A DNA stretch of 62,893 nt. Origin: Actinomycetaceae bacterium. GTDB lineage: Bacteria > Actinomycetota > Actinomycetes > Actinomycetales > Actinomycetaceae. Of the stretch, positions 42,764-51,840 are shown in pieces. Location of the stretch: NCBI GenBank assembly GCA_028724905.1, contig JAQYTG010000011.1, positions 1 through 62,893 on the forward strand. The letters are read 5' to 3'. The position numbers and the translations under genes were made by a program. A model generated the notes under the pieces. That model did no database searches and was not told where the DNA came from. It saw nothing but the letters and a program-made list of their open reading frames with translations. Every line of letters starts with the position of its first letter. Within the stretch, counting starts at the first letter, position 1.

Positions 42764-43954
42764 TCAGATACCTTCAACCCCGATCTCATCTAGGATACGG
42801 TTGAGGTCATCAATGCTGGCAAACTCCACACTAATCTTGCCCTTGTGTGCTCCCATCTGAATTTTTACGCGGGTGTTGAGTCGATCTTCCAGCTGCTGCG
42901 CCAGCGCCATTAACTCCTCGTGATATTGTGAGGTGCGCTGAGCGCGGGTGCGGTTTGGTTTGGCCGTTACACCAAGAGAGACGATCTCTTCTACCGCTCG
43001 CACAGACAGACCCTCAGCCACAATACGTTGCGCTAATTGTTCCATGTGAGCAGGATCGTTCAAGCTCAGCAACGCCCGAGCGTGCCCTGCAGAAAGTACT
43101 CCTGCGGCCACTCGGCGTTGCACTAATGGAGGGAGTTTGAGCAGTCTCAAAGTATTCGATATCTGCGGGCGTGAACGCGCAATTTTCTTTGAGAGCTGTT
43201 CGTGAGTGATCTGAAAATCATCGAGAAGCTGTTGATAGGCGGCTGCCTCTTCGAGAGGATTGAGCTGTGTACGATGTAAGTTTTCAAGAAGTGCATCCCG
43301 AAGTAAATCAGAATCTTCAGTATGCCGCACAATTGCTGGAATTTTCTCTAATCCCGCCCGCTTCGTTGCTCTCCACCGGCGTTCACCCATGATGAGTTCG
43401 TAGCGCGCTTCAGGATGCTCTGGAAGTGGGGCAGTCAGTGGACGCACAACGATTGGCTGTAATACTCCAACCTCTTTTATCGAGTCCGCCAATTCTTGTA
43501 GTTCGTCTTCATCAAAAACTTGCCGTGGCTGCTTAGTATTCGGAACGATACTAGCAATCTCTAATTCGCCAAAAGTAGCCCCTGGTACTGGTACTAATTC
43601 TAAAGTACCTGTCTCAGTGCGTGGCAGTTTGTCATTTTTCGTTTTTACTACCGTGCTTTCGCTCGTCTTGGCAATTGCGCTCTCGGATGTATCGGCAATT
43701 GCGCTCTCAGCGCGCTTCGTTTGTTGCGTTTTCTTGCGAGGAGCGCTACTCGCCTTTGCGGATGAGCGATCTGCTACATTTCCTCTTACTGTGGCTGTGG
43801 TATACGTCGTCTTAGTTTCGTCGCTCTCTGCCTTTGGGCTAGTTGGTTGTGGAGAGGAAAAGAAAACATCAATAGGGCGCTTACCTTTCTCTTCTTGATC
43901 TTTCGGAATAAGAGCGCCAATCCCACGGCCAAGGCCGCGCCTTTTCTCCGCCAT
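42764..43954 (-). CDS. parB: chromosome partition protein ParB
   Basis: ParB is a CTPase that loads at parS and organises the origin region. The conserved middle has the EVGVLQPIVVRPL strand, the MGERRWRA motif of the CTP-binding pocket and the SKKIARSRPQISNTLRLL helix-turn-helix. The C-terminal dimerisation region ends IDDLNRILDEIGVE. The N terminus (about 100 residues) is Ser/Thr/Lys-rich and disordered. Length 396. It lies 533 bases from parA, unlike the overlapping or adjacent arrangement common in relatives. Confidence 0.95.
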   Translation of the reverse strand: MAEKRRGLGRGIGALIPKDQEEKGKRPIDVFFSSPQPTSPKAESDETKTTYTTATVRGNVADRSSAKASSAPRKKTQQTKRAESAIADTSESAIAKTSESTVVKTKNDKLPRTETGTLELVPVPGATFGELEIASIVPNTKQPRQVFDEDELQELADSIKEVGVLQPIVVRPLTAPLPEHPEARYELIMGERRWRATKRAGLEKIPAIVRHTEDSDLLRDALLENLHRTQLNPLEEAAAYQQLLDDFQITHEQLSKKIARSRPQISNTLRLLKLPPLVQRRVAAGVLSAGHARALLSLNDPAHMEQLAQRIVAEGLSVRAVEEIVSLGVTAKPNRTRAQRTSQYHEELMALAQQLEDRLNTRVKIQMGAHKGKISVEFASIDDLNRILDEIGVEGI

Positions 43955-44487
43955 TGTGTCTCCTTAAAAGTGACGACGTACCACCCGATACGTTCTAGCT
44001 ATATGCGTTAGTCAAATTCTATCGTCTTCGATGGCCATCTTAAACGGCCCATTAAGCGTCATGTTTCACGTGAAACATTGTGCTGCGTCGCGCTGAACAT
44101 CTTAAATACAGTAAACGCATTGAGCATACCGGCATCGAGCAACATAGTGTGCACGATAAACCGCATAATATATGCGCTACCCCACACACGCTGAATATCT
44201 GAATCGCTCTGCATTCCTGCCTGTCATCACGACTACTAAGATACAGATATTGTGCTCGCTAATGCGCGCCTTTTACTTTTTTGCGGACTGTACTCGTTCA
44301 TAGGTGACGCACACAGACTGACGTCACGTATCACGAGGAGTCGCACTGATATCTCACTTATCCCACTCGTACATCCCATGAATGCGATATTGCATTCGCT
44401 GCACTCATGCTCGCACTAGCTGCGCATCCGCACTAACGTTACGGCACCACCAGCATAAATTCAATTTAAAACTTGAGCTGCGGCACG
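43955..44487 (-). other. 533-bp gap between parB and parA
   Basis: This interval has one perfect parS (44062-44077) and an inverted repeat GAATGC-gatatt-GCATTC at 44380-44397. No reading frame looks coding. In most relatives parA and parB are nearly contiguous, so this is unusually wide. Confidence 0.5.
44062..44077 (+). other. parS site 1
   Basis: TGTTTCACGTGAAACA is a perfect 16-bp palindromic parS, the ParB-binding site. It lies in the parB-parA gap. Confidence 0.97.
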
Positions 44488-45525
44488 CTATACACCGCGC
44501 TGTGCTAATTCCTTTGCTGCCATAAAATATGCTGCAGCTCCAGCTGAGCGTGAATCATAAGAAATGACCGTCTGGCCAAAACTAGGTGCCTCTGAAATAC
44601 GAACATTGCGGGGAATTTTTGTCTCAAGCAATTCATTGGGGAAATAGGTGTGTACATCGGCTGCCACATCGTTAGCAAGATTTGTGCGCTTATCAAACAT
44701 CGTCAAAATGATTGTCGATATTCGTAACTGTGGATTATAGGCTTCTCGAATTGTGCTGATCGTGCTCATTAATTGCGTGAGTCCCTCCAAAGCGTAGTAT
44801 TCAGCCTGTATCGGAATGAGTACTTCACGTGCAGCAACTAAAGCATTCATTGTCAGCATTCCCAGTGAGGGTGGCGAGTCAATAAAAATGTAATCAAAAT
44901 ACACGGCGTCATCGCTACTCGTTTTTTCGATGTATGCATACAGTGCATCGCGCAGGCAATACTCTCTACGATCTGCTTGTACCAGCTCAATTTCTGCTAG
45001 CGAGAGATCCATCGTTGCTGGTGCTATACACAAATTTGCGACGTCTGGCACTGGCACAATAATGTCAGCCAAAGTTTTCGTGTTATTGAGCACGTGATAC
45101 ATGGATGGTTCACCAGGCATTGGTTTTCCGCCAAGTGCCGTTGAAGCATTCGCCTGTGGATCGGCATCAATAACCAGCACACTCAATCCGCCCGCAGCCA
45201 AAGCTGCCGCTATATTGACGGCTGTGGTGGTTTTACCAACCCCACCTTTTTGGTTCGACACCGCTATAATTCGAGGAACTGCTGGTTGCGGCAATGGCTG
45301 AGCAAAGAATTCTGCTTTAGTAGCCATACTGCGCATCATTTGCGCAAACATTGATGAGTCATCTGCAGCACTATCGGGCTCTTTATTCCCCTGAAAATCT
45401 ACCTCAGCGGTGATAGCAGAATCGACGGCGGTGCCCTCAAAAAAGTCACTTCCAGTATGAGGATCCTCTGGCTGTGATACTCCAACGCCAAATTCAGCTT
45501 GAATACGGTCTTTGAGACTTGCCAT
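44488..45525 (-). CDS. parA: chromosome partition ATPase ParA
   Basis: ParA is a Walker-type ATPase that moves ParB-parS complexes apart. The product has the deviant Walker A SNQKGGVGKTTTAVN, FIDSPPSLGMLT, and DPQANAS (switch). An N-terminal extension of about 95 residues is acidic and contains a possible SLKDRIQAEFG helix. Length is 345. It lies about 200 bases upstream of rsmG, with parS site 2 in between. Confidence 0.95.
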   Translation of the reverse strand: MASLKDRIQAEFGVGVSQPEDPHTGSDFFEGTAVDSAITAEVDFQGNKEPDSAADDSSMFAQMMRSMATKAEFFAQPLPQPAVPRIIAVSNQKGGVGKTTTAVNIAAALAAGGLSVLVIDADPQANASTALGGKPMPGEPSMYHVLNNTKTLADIIVPVPDVANLCIAPATMDLSLAEIELVQADRREYCLRDALYAYIEKTSSDDAVYFDYIFIDSPPSLGMLTMNALVAAREVLIPIQAEYYALEGLTQLMSTISTIREAYNPQLRISTIILTMFDKRTNLANDVAADVHTYFPNELLETKIPRNVRISEAPSFGQTVISYDSRSAGAAAYFMAAKELAQRGV

Positions 45526-45702
45526 TGGATTACCTCACATACTTTCTCGCGTCATAACGTCGGCGATACTTCTAGAAATCGTTCATGCGTCAATGCCTGG
45601 TAGTATTCTATTCTCTCTCACGCTCTTCATACATACCGCTGTCACATACACAGATAAACCTGCACGAATATGCAATATGAACATGAAACACGAACACTCA
45701 AA

Positions 45703-45718
45703 TGTTTCACGTGAAACA
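45703..45718 (+). other. parS site 2
   Basis: TGTTTCACGTGAAACA, identical to parS site 1, lies 6 bases beyond the end of rsmG. The two sites flank parA. Confidence 0.97.
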
Positions 45719-45723
45719 TTTAC

Positions 45724-46374
45724 TTAGCGAACACTTACCCGAACAATACGTGTTGGCTCATCAGTTCCCCAAACTTTCACATCATCAATAAACGTGCTCG
45801 CCGCCTTGTACTTCTTTAATACTGTGCGAGCCGCTTCCACTTCTTGTTCAGCACGGGCACCTTTTAGAGCTAAAAGTTCCCCACCGCTTTTCAATAGTGG
45901 AAGAGTCCACGGCACGAGCTTTTTTAGCGGAGCCACTGCACGCGCCGTCACGCTATCAAATGTCTGCTTACCAATAAGAGTTTCTGCGCGTTCATTGATG
46001 ACCTGCACATGAGGTAGATCAAGTTTCACAACTAATTCATTGAGCCAATCTGAGCGGCGTTCCATCGTCTCTATCAATGAAACTTTCGCGTGGGGGCGCA
46101 AAATCGCCGCCACAATACCTGGAAAGCCAGCCCCAGAACCGATATCAGCTATATACCCTTTTTCAGGCAAATAACTCACTACTGCAGTGCAATTCAGAAT
46201 ATGCCGGCTCCACAGCCGTTCCAACTCCCGTGGGCCAATCAACCCGCGGATATCCCCCTCGCTCACAAGCGATTGGGCAAAAAGTTCAAGCCGTTCCCAT
46301 GCGTCGTCACCAAAATGAGAGGCTCCACCAGCTGGCGGAGCCTCTACCTCAGCATCAGCTAATGCCACCGTCAA
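45724..46374 (-). CDS. rsmG: 16S rRNA m7G527 methyltransferase RsmG
   Basis: RsmG (GidB) methylates G527 of 16S rRNA using SAM. The 216-residue product has the SAM-binding YIADIGSGAGFPGI and ESRHILNCTA-like (LWSRHILNCT) upstream helix, and the TARAVAPL.KLVPW motif. It overlaps the jag stop by 4 bases, and they are probably co-translated. Confidence 0.95.
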   Translation of the reverse strand: MTVALADAEVEAPPAGGASHFGDDAWERLELFAQSLVSEGDIRGLIGPRELERLWSRHILNCTAVVSYLPEKGYIADIGSGAGFPGIVAAILRPHAKVSLIETMERRSDWLNELVVKLDLPHVQVINERAETLIGKQTFDSVTARAVAPLKKLVPWTLPLLKSGGELLALKGARAEQEVEAARTVLKKYKAASTFIDDVKVWGTDEPTRIVRVSVR

Positions 46375-47027
46375 TCCTCATCCACAATATCGTCGCCGTC
46401 GTCGAACTCATGTGCACGAGACTCACTCAGGGAATCGGCATCATCTGCACTCTCAAAGCCGTCGCTTTCAAGACTCTCGCCCATCTCGACATCGAGATCG
46501 TCGCTATCATCGTCGAGCGGAAGCATCACCACCACGTGCCGATTTGGACCAATACCTGACGAGTCAGAATAGAGCCCTGCCTCAGCCACCACATCGTGTA
46601 CCACCTTGCGCTCAAACGGATTCATCGGCTTCAGTGCATAATCCTCACCCGTTTCCTGCACATGAGCTACCGCTTCACGGGCAATAGCCTGAATTGCTTT
46701 GCGGCGCCCCTCGCGATAACCCAGAATGTCTAGCATCAAACGCGAACGCTCATTCGTCTTACACTGCACAGCTAGACGAGTTAGCTCTTGCAGAGCGTCG
46801 AGGGTCTCCCCATGCCTGCCAATAAGCCGCTTCAAACGCCGATCCGAACCATCATCCATGACGATAGCCACCGCAGCACGATCTGCCTCGACGGAAATCT
46901 CAATATCTCCATCAAGCTGCGCAATATCCAGCAAATCCTCTAAATAATCTGCAGCGAGATCGCCCTCATCTTCTAAGTTCTGTCTCAGATCGGTCTCGCT
47001 TATTTCGTCGAGTTCTTCCGCACTCAT
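46371..47027 (-). CDS. jag: KH-R3H RNA-binding protein Jag/KhpB
   Basis: This 218-residue protein has an N-terminal KH domain with the GRHGETL loop (around residues 68-75) and a C-terminal R3H domain containing MNPFERKVVHDVV (Arg and His). It has acidic tails at both ends. KhpB-type proteins bind RNA and affect cell length and division. It lies between yidC and rsmG, the usual order. The Jag-N domain seen in Gram-positive cousins is absent. Confidence 0.9.
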   Translation of the reverse strand: MSAEELDEISETDLRQNLEDEGDLAADYLEDLLDIAQLDGDIEISVEADRAAVAIVMDDGSDRRLKRLIGRHGETLDALQELTRLAVQCKTNERSRLMLDILGYREGRRKAIQAIAREAVAHVQETGEDYALKPMNPFERKVVHDVVAEAGLYSDSSGIGPNRHVVVMLPLDDDSDDLDVEMGESLESDGFESADDADSLSESRAHEFDDGDDIVDED

Positions 47028-47078
47028 GATGTACCCCTTATTTCGTTGCCTCAGGAGGAAACCTAATAAATTGCCGCT

Positions 47079-48311
47079 TTAGAAATTTCGCTGTTTCTTA
47101 TTTTGCTGTTGGCGTTTAGCGCGCTTCTGCGCCTTTTCCCGCGAACGCTGACGCTCAGCAAGCCTGCGTTCGTATCGCTTCTGCGCGCGTTGCGCATCCG
47201 TGAGCCCATCTTTCCCAACGGGTTCTTTATCGTCGTCACGATCAGTAGCCCGTGACGTCACCGCATCTTGATTGCTATCCTCAGCGGAGGCGCCTTGCCT
47301 GAATTCGTGAGAAAGATCAGACGGCCCATGTGCCAAAGGATCGTACTTCTTGCCTTTTTTCTTCTGCCGCTTTGCGCTCATTGGTTGTGCACGCTGGCCA
47401 GTGCTGCGCTCTGGAAGATCCTCACCACCCTCATCCTCTTCAGGAGGCAAGCCCTTAGCAATACGCTTCGCCCGCAATTTTTCTTGGCGAGCTTTATAGG
47501 CAGGGGAGCCAGGGGAGGGATTCGTATTAATAAGCCAGGTCTGCTGCCCCATATTCCATATATTGCTCGCCAACCAGTACACCAGCACGCCCACCTGGAA
47601 AGCATATCCGGTGAACACGTAGATCAGCGGCATACCGTAGAGCATATATTTGGTCATCTTTGCCGCGGGATTATTAGGATCCTCATTGACTGGCATATTC
47701 TTAGTCATCACCTGTTTTTGGGTGATAAACAGCGTGATGATCATCAGCGCAATCAGCACTACTGCCACTATAATAACGCGCGTGGGATCGTCATATTGCC
47801 CTGCGGAGCCGATAGAACTGGTGAGTGGGGCACCAAACACTGTGGAGCCCGCTAGCTCTGCGGCACGAGCTTGATCAATACCGCCAAGGGGACGAGTGTA
47901 TGTGCCCTCTGAGAGCGGCCCGATATTCCACAGCACCCGATAGAGCGCGAAGAAAATCGGCATCTGAATAAACATCGGCAAACAGGAAGCGAACGGTGAA
48001 CTGCCGTGGCTCTTATACAGCGCCATCAATTCTTCCTGCTGGCGCTGCTGCGAGATCTGATCTTTCTTGCCCTTGTATTTCTTCTGGATCTTCTGAATTT
48101 CAGGGGTCAAGCGCTGCATCACGCGCTGCGAGCGAATCTGCTTATTAAAAAGCGGGATCATCAAAGCGCGCACAATGATCGTCATACCGACGATTGCCAG
48201 CACCCACGCCAAACCTGGGCCGTGCGCCATGCCAATTAGGGTGAGTACCTTATGTACTCCTACGATGATCCACCCGATCACCCACATCAAAGGGAAGAGG
48301 ATAGTATCCAC
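47079..48311 (-). CDS. yidC: membrane protein insertase YidC
   Basis: YidC inserts proteins into the membrane. Five hydrophobic helices cover residues 5-270. The cytoplasmic hairpin QRVMQRLTPEIQKIQKKYKGKK with the MSK-like loop and the PMFIQMPIFFALYRVL helix are family hallmarks; the hydrophilic-groove Arg lies near residue 55. The C-terminal tail (about 290-410) is very basic (KAQKRAKRQQQNKKQR), which suits ribosome binding. It lies just upstream of jag and downstream of yidD. Length 410. Confidence 0.94.
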   Translation of the reverse strand: MDTILFPLMWVIGWIIVGVHKVLTLIGMAHGPGLAWVLAIVGMTIIVRALMIPLFNKQIRSQRVMQRLTPEIQKIQKKYKGKKDQISQQRQQEELMALYKSHGSSPFASCLPMFIQMPIFFALYRVLWNIGPLSEGTYTRPLGGIDQARAAELAGSTVFGAPLTSSIGSAGQYDDPTRVIIVAVVLIALMIITLFITQKQVMTKNMPVNEDPNNPAAKMTKYMLYGMPLIYVFTGYAFQVGVLVYWLASNIWNMGQQTWLINTNPSPGSPAYKARQEKLRAKRIAKGLPPEEDEGGEDLPERSTGQRAQPMSAKRQKKKGKKYDPLAHGPSDLSHEFRQGASAEDSNQDAVTSRATDRDDDKEPVGKDGLTDAQRAQKRYERRLAERQRSREKAQKRAKRQQQNKKQRNF

Positions 48312-48385
48312 TGTTCTTCTCTCGCTCTCACGCTTTCGCCACTCACTGTCAATTCTTCTGCTGAGCTGCCATGATCACCGTGATC

Positions 48386-48700
48386 TCACTCAGCTTCTTG
48401 GCTCTCATGATCGTGTAGCCGGCGATACTCCAGCAGTTCTTCGTAGTTCAAAGGTTTCTTCGGCCATTTGCCGTGAGGGGGAACCCAATCCACCCCACCT
48501 TTACTCCACGGGTTGCATCTGAGAATGCGCCAACTAGCTAAAAGTGTACCTTTGAATACCCCGTGAACCTCAATCGCTTCAAGCGAATAAGCCGAACACG
48601 TCGGCTGATACCGACACACACGCCCACGACCAGCAGAAATAGTGCGTTGATACCAGCGAATTGCCGCTCGCATCACTTTTGAGACAATTCTCATAGACAT
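48386..48700 (-). CDS. yidD: membrane protein insertion efficiency factor YidD
   Basis: The 104-residue basic protein has the CRYQPTCSAYSLEAIEVHG segment with two cysteines, the YidD hallmark (shown here by its QPTCSAY core). It assists membrane-protein insertion. Genes rnpA, yidD and yidC follow one another in the standard order. Confidence 0.93.
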   Translation of the reverse strand: MSMRIVSKVMRAAIRWYQRTISAGRGRVCRYQPTCSAYSLEAIEVHGVFKGTLLASWRILRCNPWSKGGVDWVPPHGKWPKKPLNYEELLEYRRLHDHESQEAE

Positions 48701-48721
48701 CTCACACAGAGCACCTTCTAA

Positions 48722-49351
48722 TCATGGACTATATTCCTGAGCCACGGTGTTGCCACATTGTGTGCCACCGATTTTTATAGCACTGTGTTTCGTGGCGCAG
48801 AGTTTTGCCTCATTCGTTTCGACGCCGCACATTTCCACTCCATGCTCGTCTGCCCTGTAAGCCTCTTTTGCGCTGCAGGCTTCAGCACCATATCCGTTTA
48901 CGCCGCGCATTTTTGCATCGCGGGCTACTGCATCGCGCACCTCTATGCTATCTAGAGTCGAGATTGCCGCATCGCCGCCTATAACACCCGCCGGAGCAGA
49001 CGCATGAGAGATAACGCCTAACTGCTCCAGCGCTGTGCGCAGATCAGTTTCAAGGCGCTGGAATGACGCCGATGCCGCGCTAGGATGAGCGCGCACCACG
49101 ACCAGCGCAGGACACACAAAGGGGAGTGTCGCGCACACAATATGACGCAACTGGCGCACTACGCGGTGGCGAACTACCGAGTTTCCCACTTTCTTACTCA
49201 CAACGAAGCCGACCTTCGTCAGGTCGGCTTTCGTATGTCGCGGCAAATACCACACGTATACCACCGCGGTATGAGTTTTACGGCGTTTTCCACGCCTCAT
49301 TGCAGTGGCAAAATCGCCACTGGCACGCATTCGATACTGCGCAGGAAGCAT
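48722..49351 (-). CDS. rnpA: RNase P protein component with a long C-terminal tail
   Basis: RnpA is the protein subunit of RNase P, which trims the 5' ends of tRNA precursors. The canonical part is residues 1-115: RMRASGDFATAMRRG start and the GNSVVRHRVVRQLRH helix, where the RNR motif is RHR, as in some actinobacteria. Residues about 116-209 form an unusual tail with four cysteines and short repeats (ACSAKEA, MCGVETNEA, LCATKH). Bacterial RnpA is normally 110-130 residues. The tail is encoded in a continuous frame without stops, so it is probably translated. Confidence 0.9.
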   Translation of the reverse strand: MLPAQYRMRASGDFATAMRRGKRRKTHTAVVYVWYLPRHTKADLTKVGFVVSKKVGNSVVRHRVVRQLRHIVCATLPFVCPALVVVRAHPSAASASFQRLETDLRTALEQLGVISHASAPAGVIGGDAAISTLDSIEVRDAVARDAKMRGVNGYGAEACSAKEAYRADEHGVEMCGVETNEAKLCATKHSAIKIGGTQCGNTVAQEYSP

Positions 49352-49357
49352 CAGAGA

Positions 49358-49498
49358 TCAAACGGTGAGTTTTGCGCGCCCCTTACGGCGACGGGCGGCG
49401 AGCACAGCGCGGCCAGCACGTGTGCTCATGCGATGACGAAACCCGTGTACCTTGTGACGACGACGGTTGTTCGGTTGGAACGTACGCTTCGTAGACAT
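49358..49498 (-). CDS. rpmH: 50S ribosomal protein L34
   Basis: The 46-residue product from ATG 49498 ([16 protein letters not shown]...RKGRAKLTV) is the whole L34. An upstream ATG at 49561 would add an unconserved stretch and is rejected. It leads the rpmH-rnpA-yidD-yidC operon. Confidence 0.97.
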   Translation of the reverse strand: MSTKRTFQPNNRRRHKVHGFRHRMSTRAGRAVLAARRRKGRAKLTV

Positions 49499-49906
49499 GA
49501 TTAACTCTCCGGATTGTTTGCGTCTGTGCCCAGCGAGGCCAAACACAGAGTGAATATCCACCTATGACCTATCGACTTTATGTGCCAAGACGCCGCAACG
49601 TCAATTAATTGTGCCGCTGTGGTGATTGAAGTCTCATCAACATTTCAGCTAAAAAATTGAAATTTATTAATTTTCAAGCGTTGCCCACAGCTGTGAATTT
49701 TCCACAGTGAATATACTTTTGTGTGGCACAACGCCATTCAAACGACGTAATTACAACGATGTAATATCCACATCTGTGAACAAAGCTGTGGATAACTCGG
49801 TTTCTATGCTTGATTTTTTTGTTTTATGATGGAGCAACAACGCTCGTTCACGGGTGAAAGTCACTTTTATCAACAAAATTTCACATTTTATCCACAGAGG
49901 GGTAGC
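49499..49906 (+). promoter_or_regulatory. rpmH-dnaA intergenic region with DnaA boxes
   Basis: This 408-bp gap between the divergent rpmH and dnaA contains perfect boxes at 49787-49795 (minus strand TTATCCACA) and 49888-49896 (TTATCCACA), and one-mismatch matches at 49681 (TTGCCCACA), 49698 (TTTTCCACA) and 49764 (ATATCCACA). It is AT-rich around 49650-49670. The sites probably regulate dnaA and may help form the origin. Confidence 0.75.
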
Positions 49907-51517
49907 ATGGCCGATTCATTTGCCGCACGCGATGCATGGTGGGCTGCTGCTGAATTGCTCAAAGAAGAAGGCAAATTATCCGATTCGCAAATGGCATTTG
50001 TGCGCATGGCACAACCACTTGTAGCTGTGGAAGATATTTTTGTGATCGGAGTTGGCTCAGATTTCGTCAAAGACTGGATCATCAAACACGTGGGCGACGT
50101 GATGACAGATCAACTGAGCCAAATTCTCGGCCGGAGCGTGCACCTTAAAATATCGGTAGACGCAACCCTAGCAGAGCAACCTACTCCCGCTGCTCCAACA
50201 TCAACTAACCCCATGTGGGCGCCTACATCTCACGAAACTGTGACACCGACGTCACCTATTCCCCACACACCAGTCGTTCCTCATACATCGGCGGCGCGCC
50301 AAGATCTTCCAGCTGACGACGGACCGCATTATCCCACTGAGCCACTGTCACTTCCGGAACACATTGATATTCCTGCCTATGAGCAGACATACGGTGATGA
50401 ATTCGATGAAAACCAACGCATAAATAGCGATGTGCATCGAATTTCTATCACTCAATTACAAGCTCAGGCTCGCCTCAATCCACGATATACGTTCGACTCT
50501 TTCGTGATCGGCGAATCTAACCGCTTTGCACACGCCACAGCGCTGGCAGTAGCCGAATCTCCTGGAAGTACTTACAATCCGCTGTTCCTCTACTCTGATT
50601 CTGGAATGGGGAAAACACATTTATTGCACGCCATTGGAAATTACACTCTCACGCTTTTTCCTAATAAAAAGGTGCTTTATATTTCCAGCGAAGAATTTAC
50701 AAATTGGTTTATCAACGCTCTAAGGGATCAGCAAGTACATACATTTAAAGACCAATTCCGCAATGTAGATGTGCTGCTCATCGACGATATTCAGTTCATT
50801 TCCAACAAAGATCAAACACTCGACGAATTTTTCCACACCTTTAATGCGCTATCGAATGCCAACAAGCAAATAGTGATCACCTCCGATGTGGCTCCAAAAT
50901 TACTTACCGGCTTTGAAGATCGAATGATTTCACGCTTTGCATCTGGCATCACGGCGAGTATCGACTTGCCAAACTTAGAGACTCGTATCGCTATTTTGGA
51001 TAAAAAAGCTGCCGCTGAAAATATGGCTGTGCCCAGAGAAGTTGTGGAATATATTGCCACTCACATGACGTCAAACGTGCGCGAAATGGAAGGGGCACTA
51101 CGGCGGGTGACGGCGTATGCAGACCTCGCCCGCCAAGCTATTTCTCTCGATATGGCGCAACTCGTGCTCAAAGACATGATCGCTGACCCATCATCGTTAA
51201 AAATTACTGCGAGCATCATCATGGCTCAAACTGCTGCCTACTATGAGATCAGCATGGATAGTCTCACCTCTCCCACTCGCAGCCGTTCCGTCACTATGCC
51301 GCGACACATAGCGATGTACCTGTGCCGAGAAATGACGGATCTCTCGCTGCCAAAAATTGCGGAAATCTTTCATCGCCGTGACCACACCACCGTGATCAAT
51401 GCCGTTCGCAACGTAGAGAATAAGATGGCGGCTAACCAGAGTATTTACAATCAAGTAACGGAGCTGACCACCAGAATTAAACACTCGGCTGCAGAGAATG
51501 CACGGCACCGCGACTAA
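49907..51517 (+). CDS. dnaA: chromosomal replication initiator DnaA
   Basis: DnaA opens the origin. From ATG 49907, which has AGAGGGG upstream, the product is 536 residues. Domain I (about 1-85) binds helicase, a Pro/Ser/Thr-rich linker follows (about 90-190), and the AAA+ domain has SDSGMGKTHLLHA and LLIDDIQF. Domain IV ends with HRRDHTTVINAVRNV, the DNA-binding helix-turn-helix. An in-frame ATG at 49826 reads across the DnaA box at 49888 and lacks a ribosome site. Confidence 0.97.
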   Translation: MADSFAARDAWWAAAELLKEEGKLSDSQMAFVRMAQPLVAVEDIFVIGVGSDFVKDWIIKHVGDVMTDQLSQILGRSVHLKISVDATLAEQPTPAAPTSTNPMWAPTSHETVTPTSPIPHTPVVPHTSAARQDLPADDGPHYPTEPLSLPEHIDIPAYEQTYGDEFDENQRINSDVHRISITQLQAQARLNPRYTFDSFVIGESNRFAHATALAVAESPGSTYNPLFLYSDSGMGKTHLLHAIGNYTLTLFPNKKVLYISSEEFTNWFINALRDQQVHTFKDQFRNVDVLLIDDIQFISNKDQTLDEFFHTFNALSNANKQIVITSDVAPKLLTGFEDRMISRFASGITASIDLPNLETRIAILDKKAAAENMAVPREVVEYIATHMTSNVREMEGALRRVTAYADLARQAISLDMAQLVLKDMIADPSSLKITASIIMAQTAAYYEISMDSLTSPTRSRSVTMPRHIAMYLCREMTDLSLPKIAEIFHRRDHTTVINAVRNVENKMAANQSIYNQVTELTTRIKHSAAENARHRD

Positions 51518-51840
51518 ATAGCGATGATTGTGCCACTATCTTGTGGATAACTATCAAATCTTTGCGAGCATATTGCACTGTAAAATGCCTCACTCACAAA
51601 ATAAATCATTTATCCACAGGTTTTATCCACAGAATCACAAGAATGTCGTTCAGCACTGTAGCAAGCCAAAAGCTACTTATCCACACATCCCACAAACCCT
51701 ACTACAACTACTACATATAAAATTTAAAATAGATTCTTCACCACCGATGCCCACAAACATTTGTATTTTCATCCTCAGGAATCGTGAGAAGCACCCCCTT
51801 CTCGCGTAAACTAGAGACAGATAGAAAGAAAGTAGGAATT
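51518..51840 (+). other. oriC region with DnaA boxes between dnaA and dnaN
   Basis: Four perfect DnaA boxes lie at 51542-51550 (minus), 51610-51618, 51623-51631 and 51677-51685. An AT-rich stretch at 51700-51745 (ACTACATATAAAATTTAAAATAG core) fits a DNA-unwinding element. In actinobacteria the origin lies between dnaA and dnaN, so this is the likely oriC. A GTAGGAATT ribosome site precedes dnaN. Confidence 0.8.

Noticed and set aside
47268..47855. 195-codon frame antisense to yidC
   Set aside because: A shadow of yidC; no recognisable domain and no ribosome site.
48722..49351. RHR in place of RNR in RnpA as a defect
   Set aside because: Mycobacterial RnpA also deviates at this position, so it does not indicate loss of function.
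49826..49906. Longer DnaA N terminus
   Set aside because: It would translate across a DnaA box and lacks a ribosome site, while ATG 49907 has AGAGGGG and the usual N terminus.
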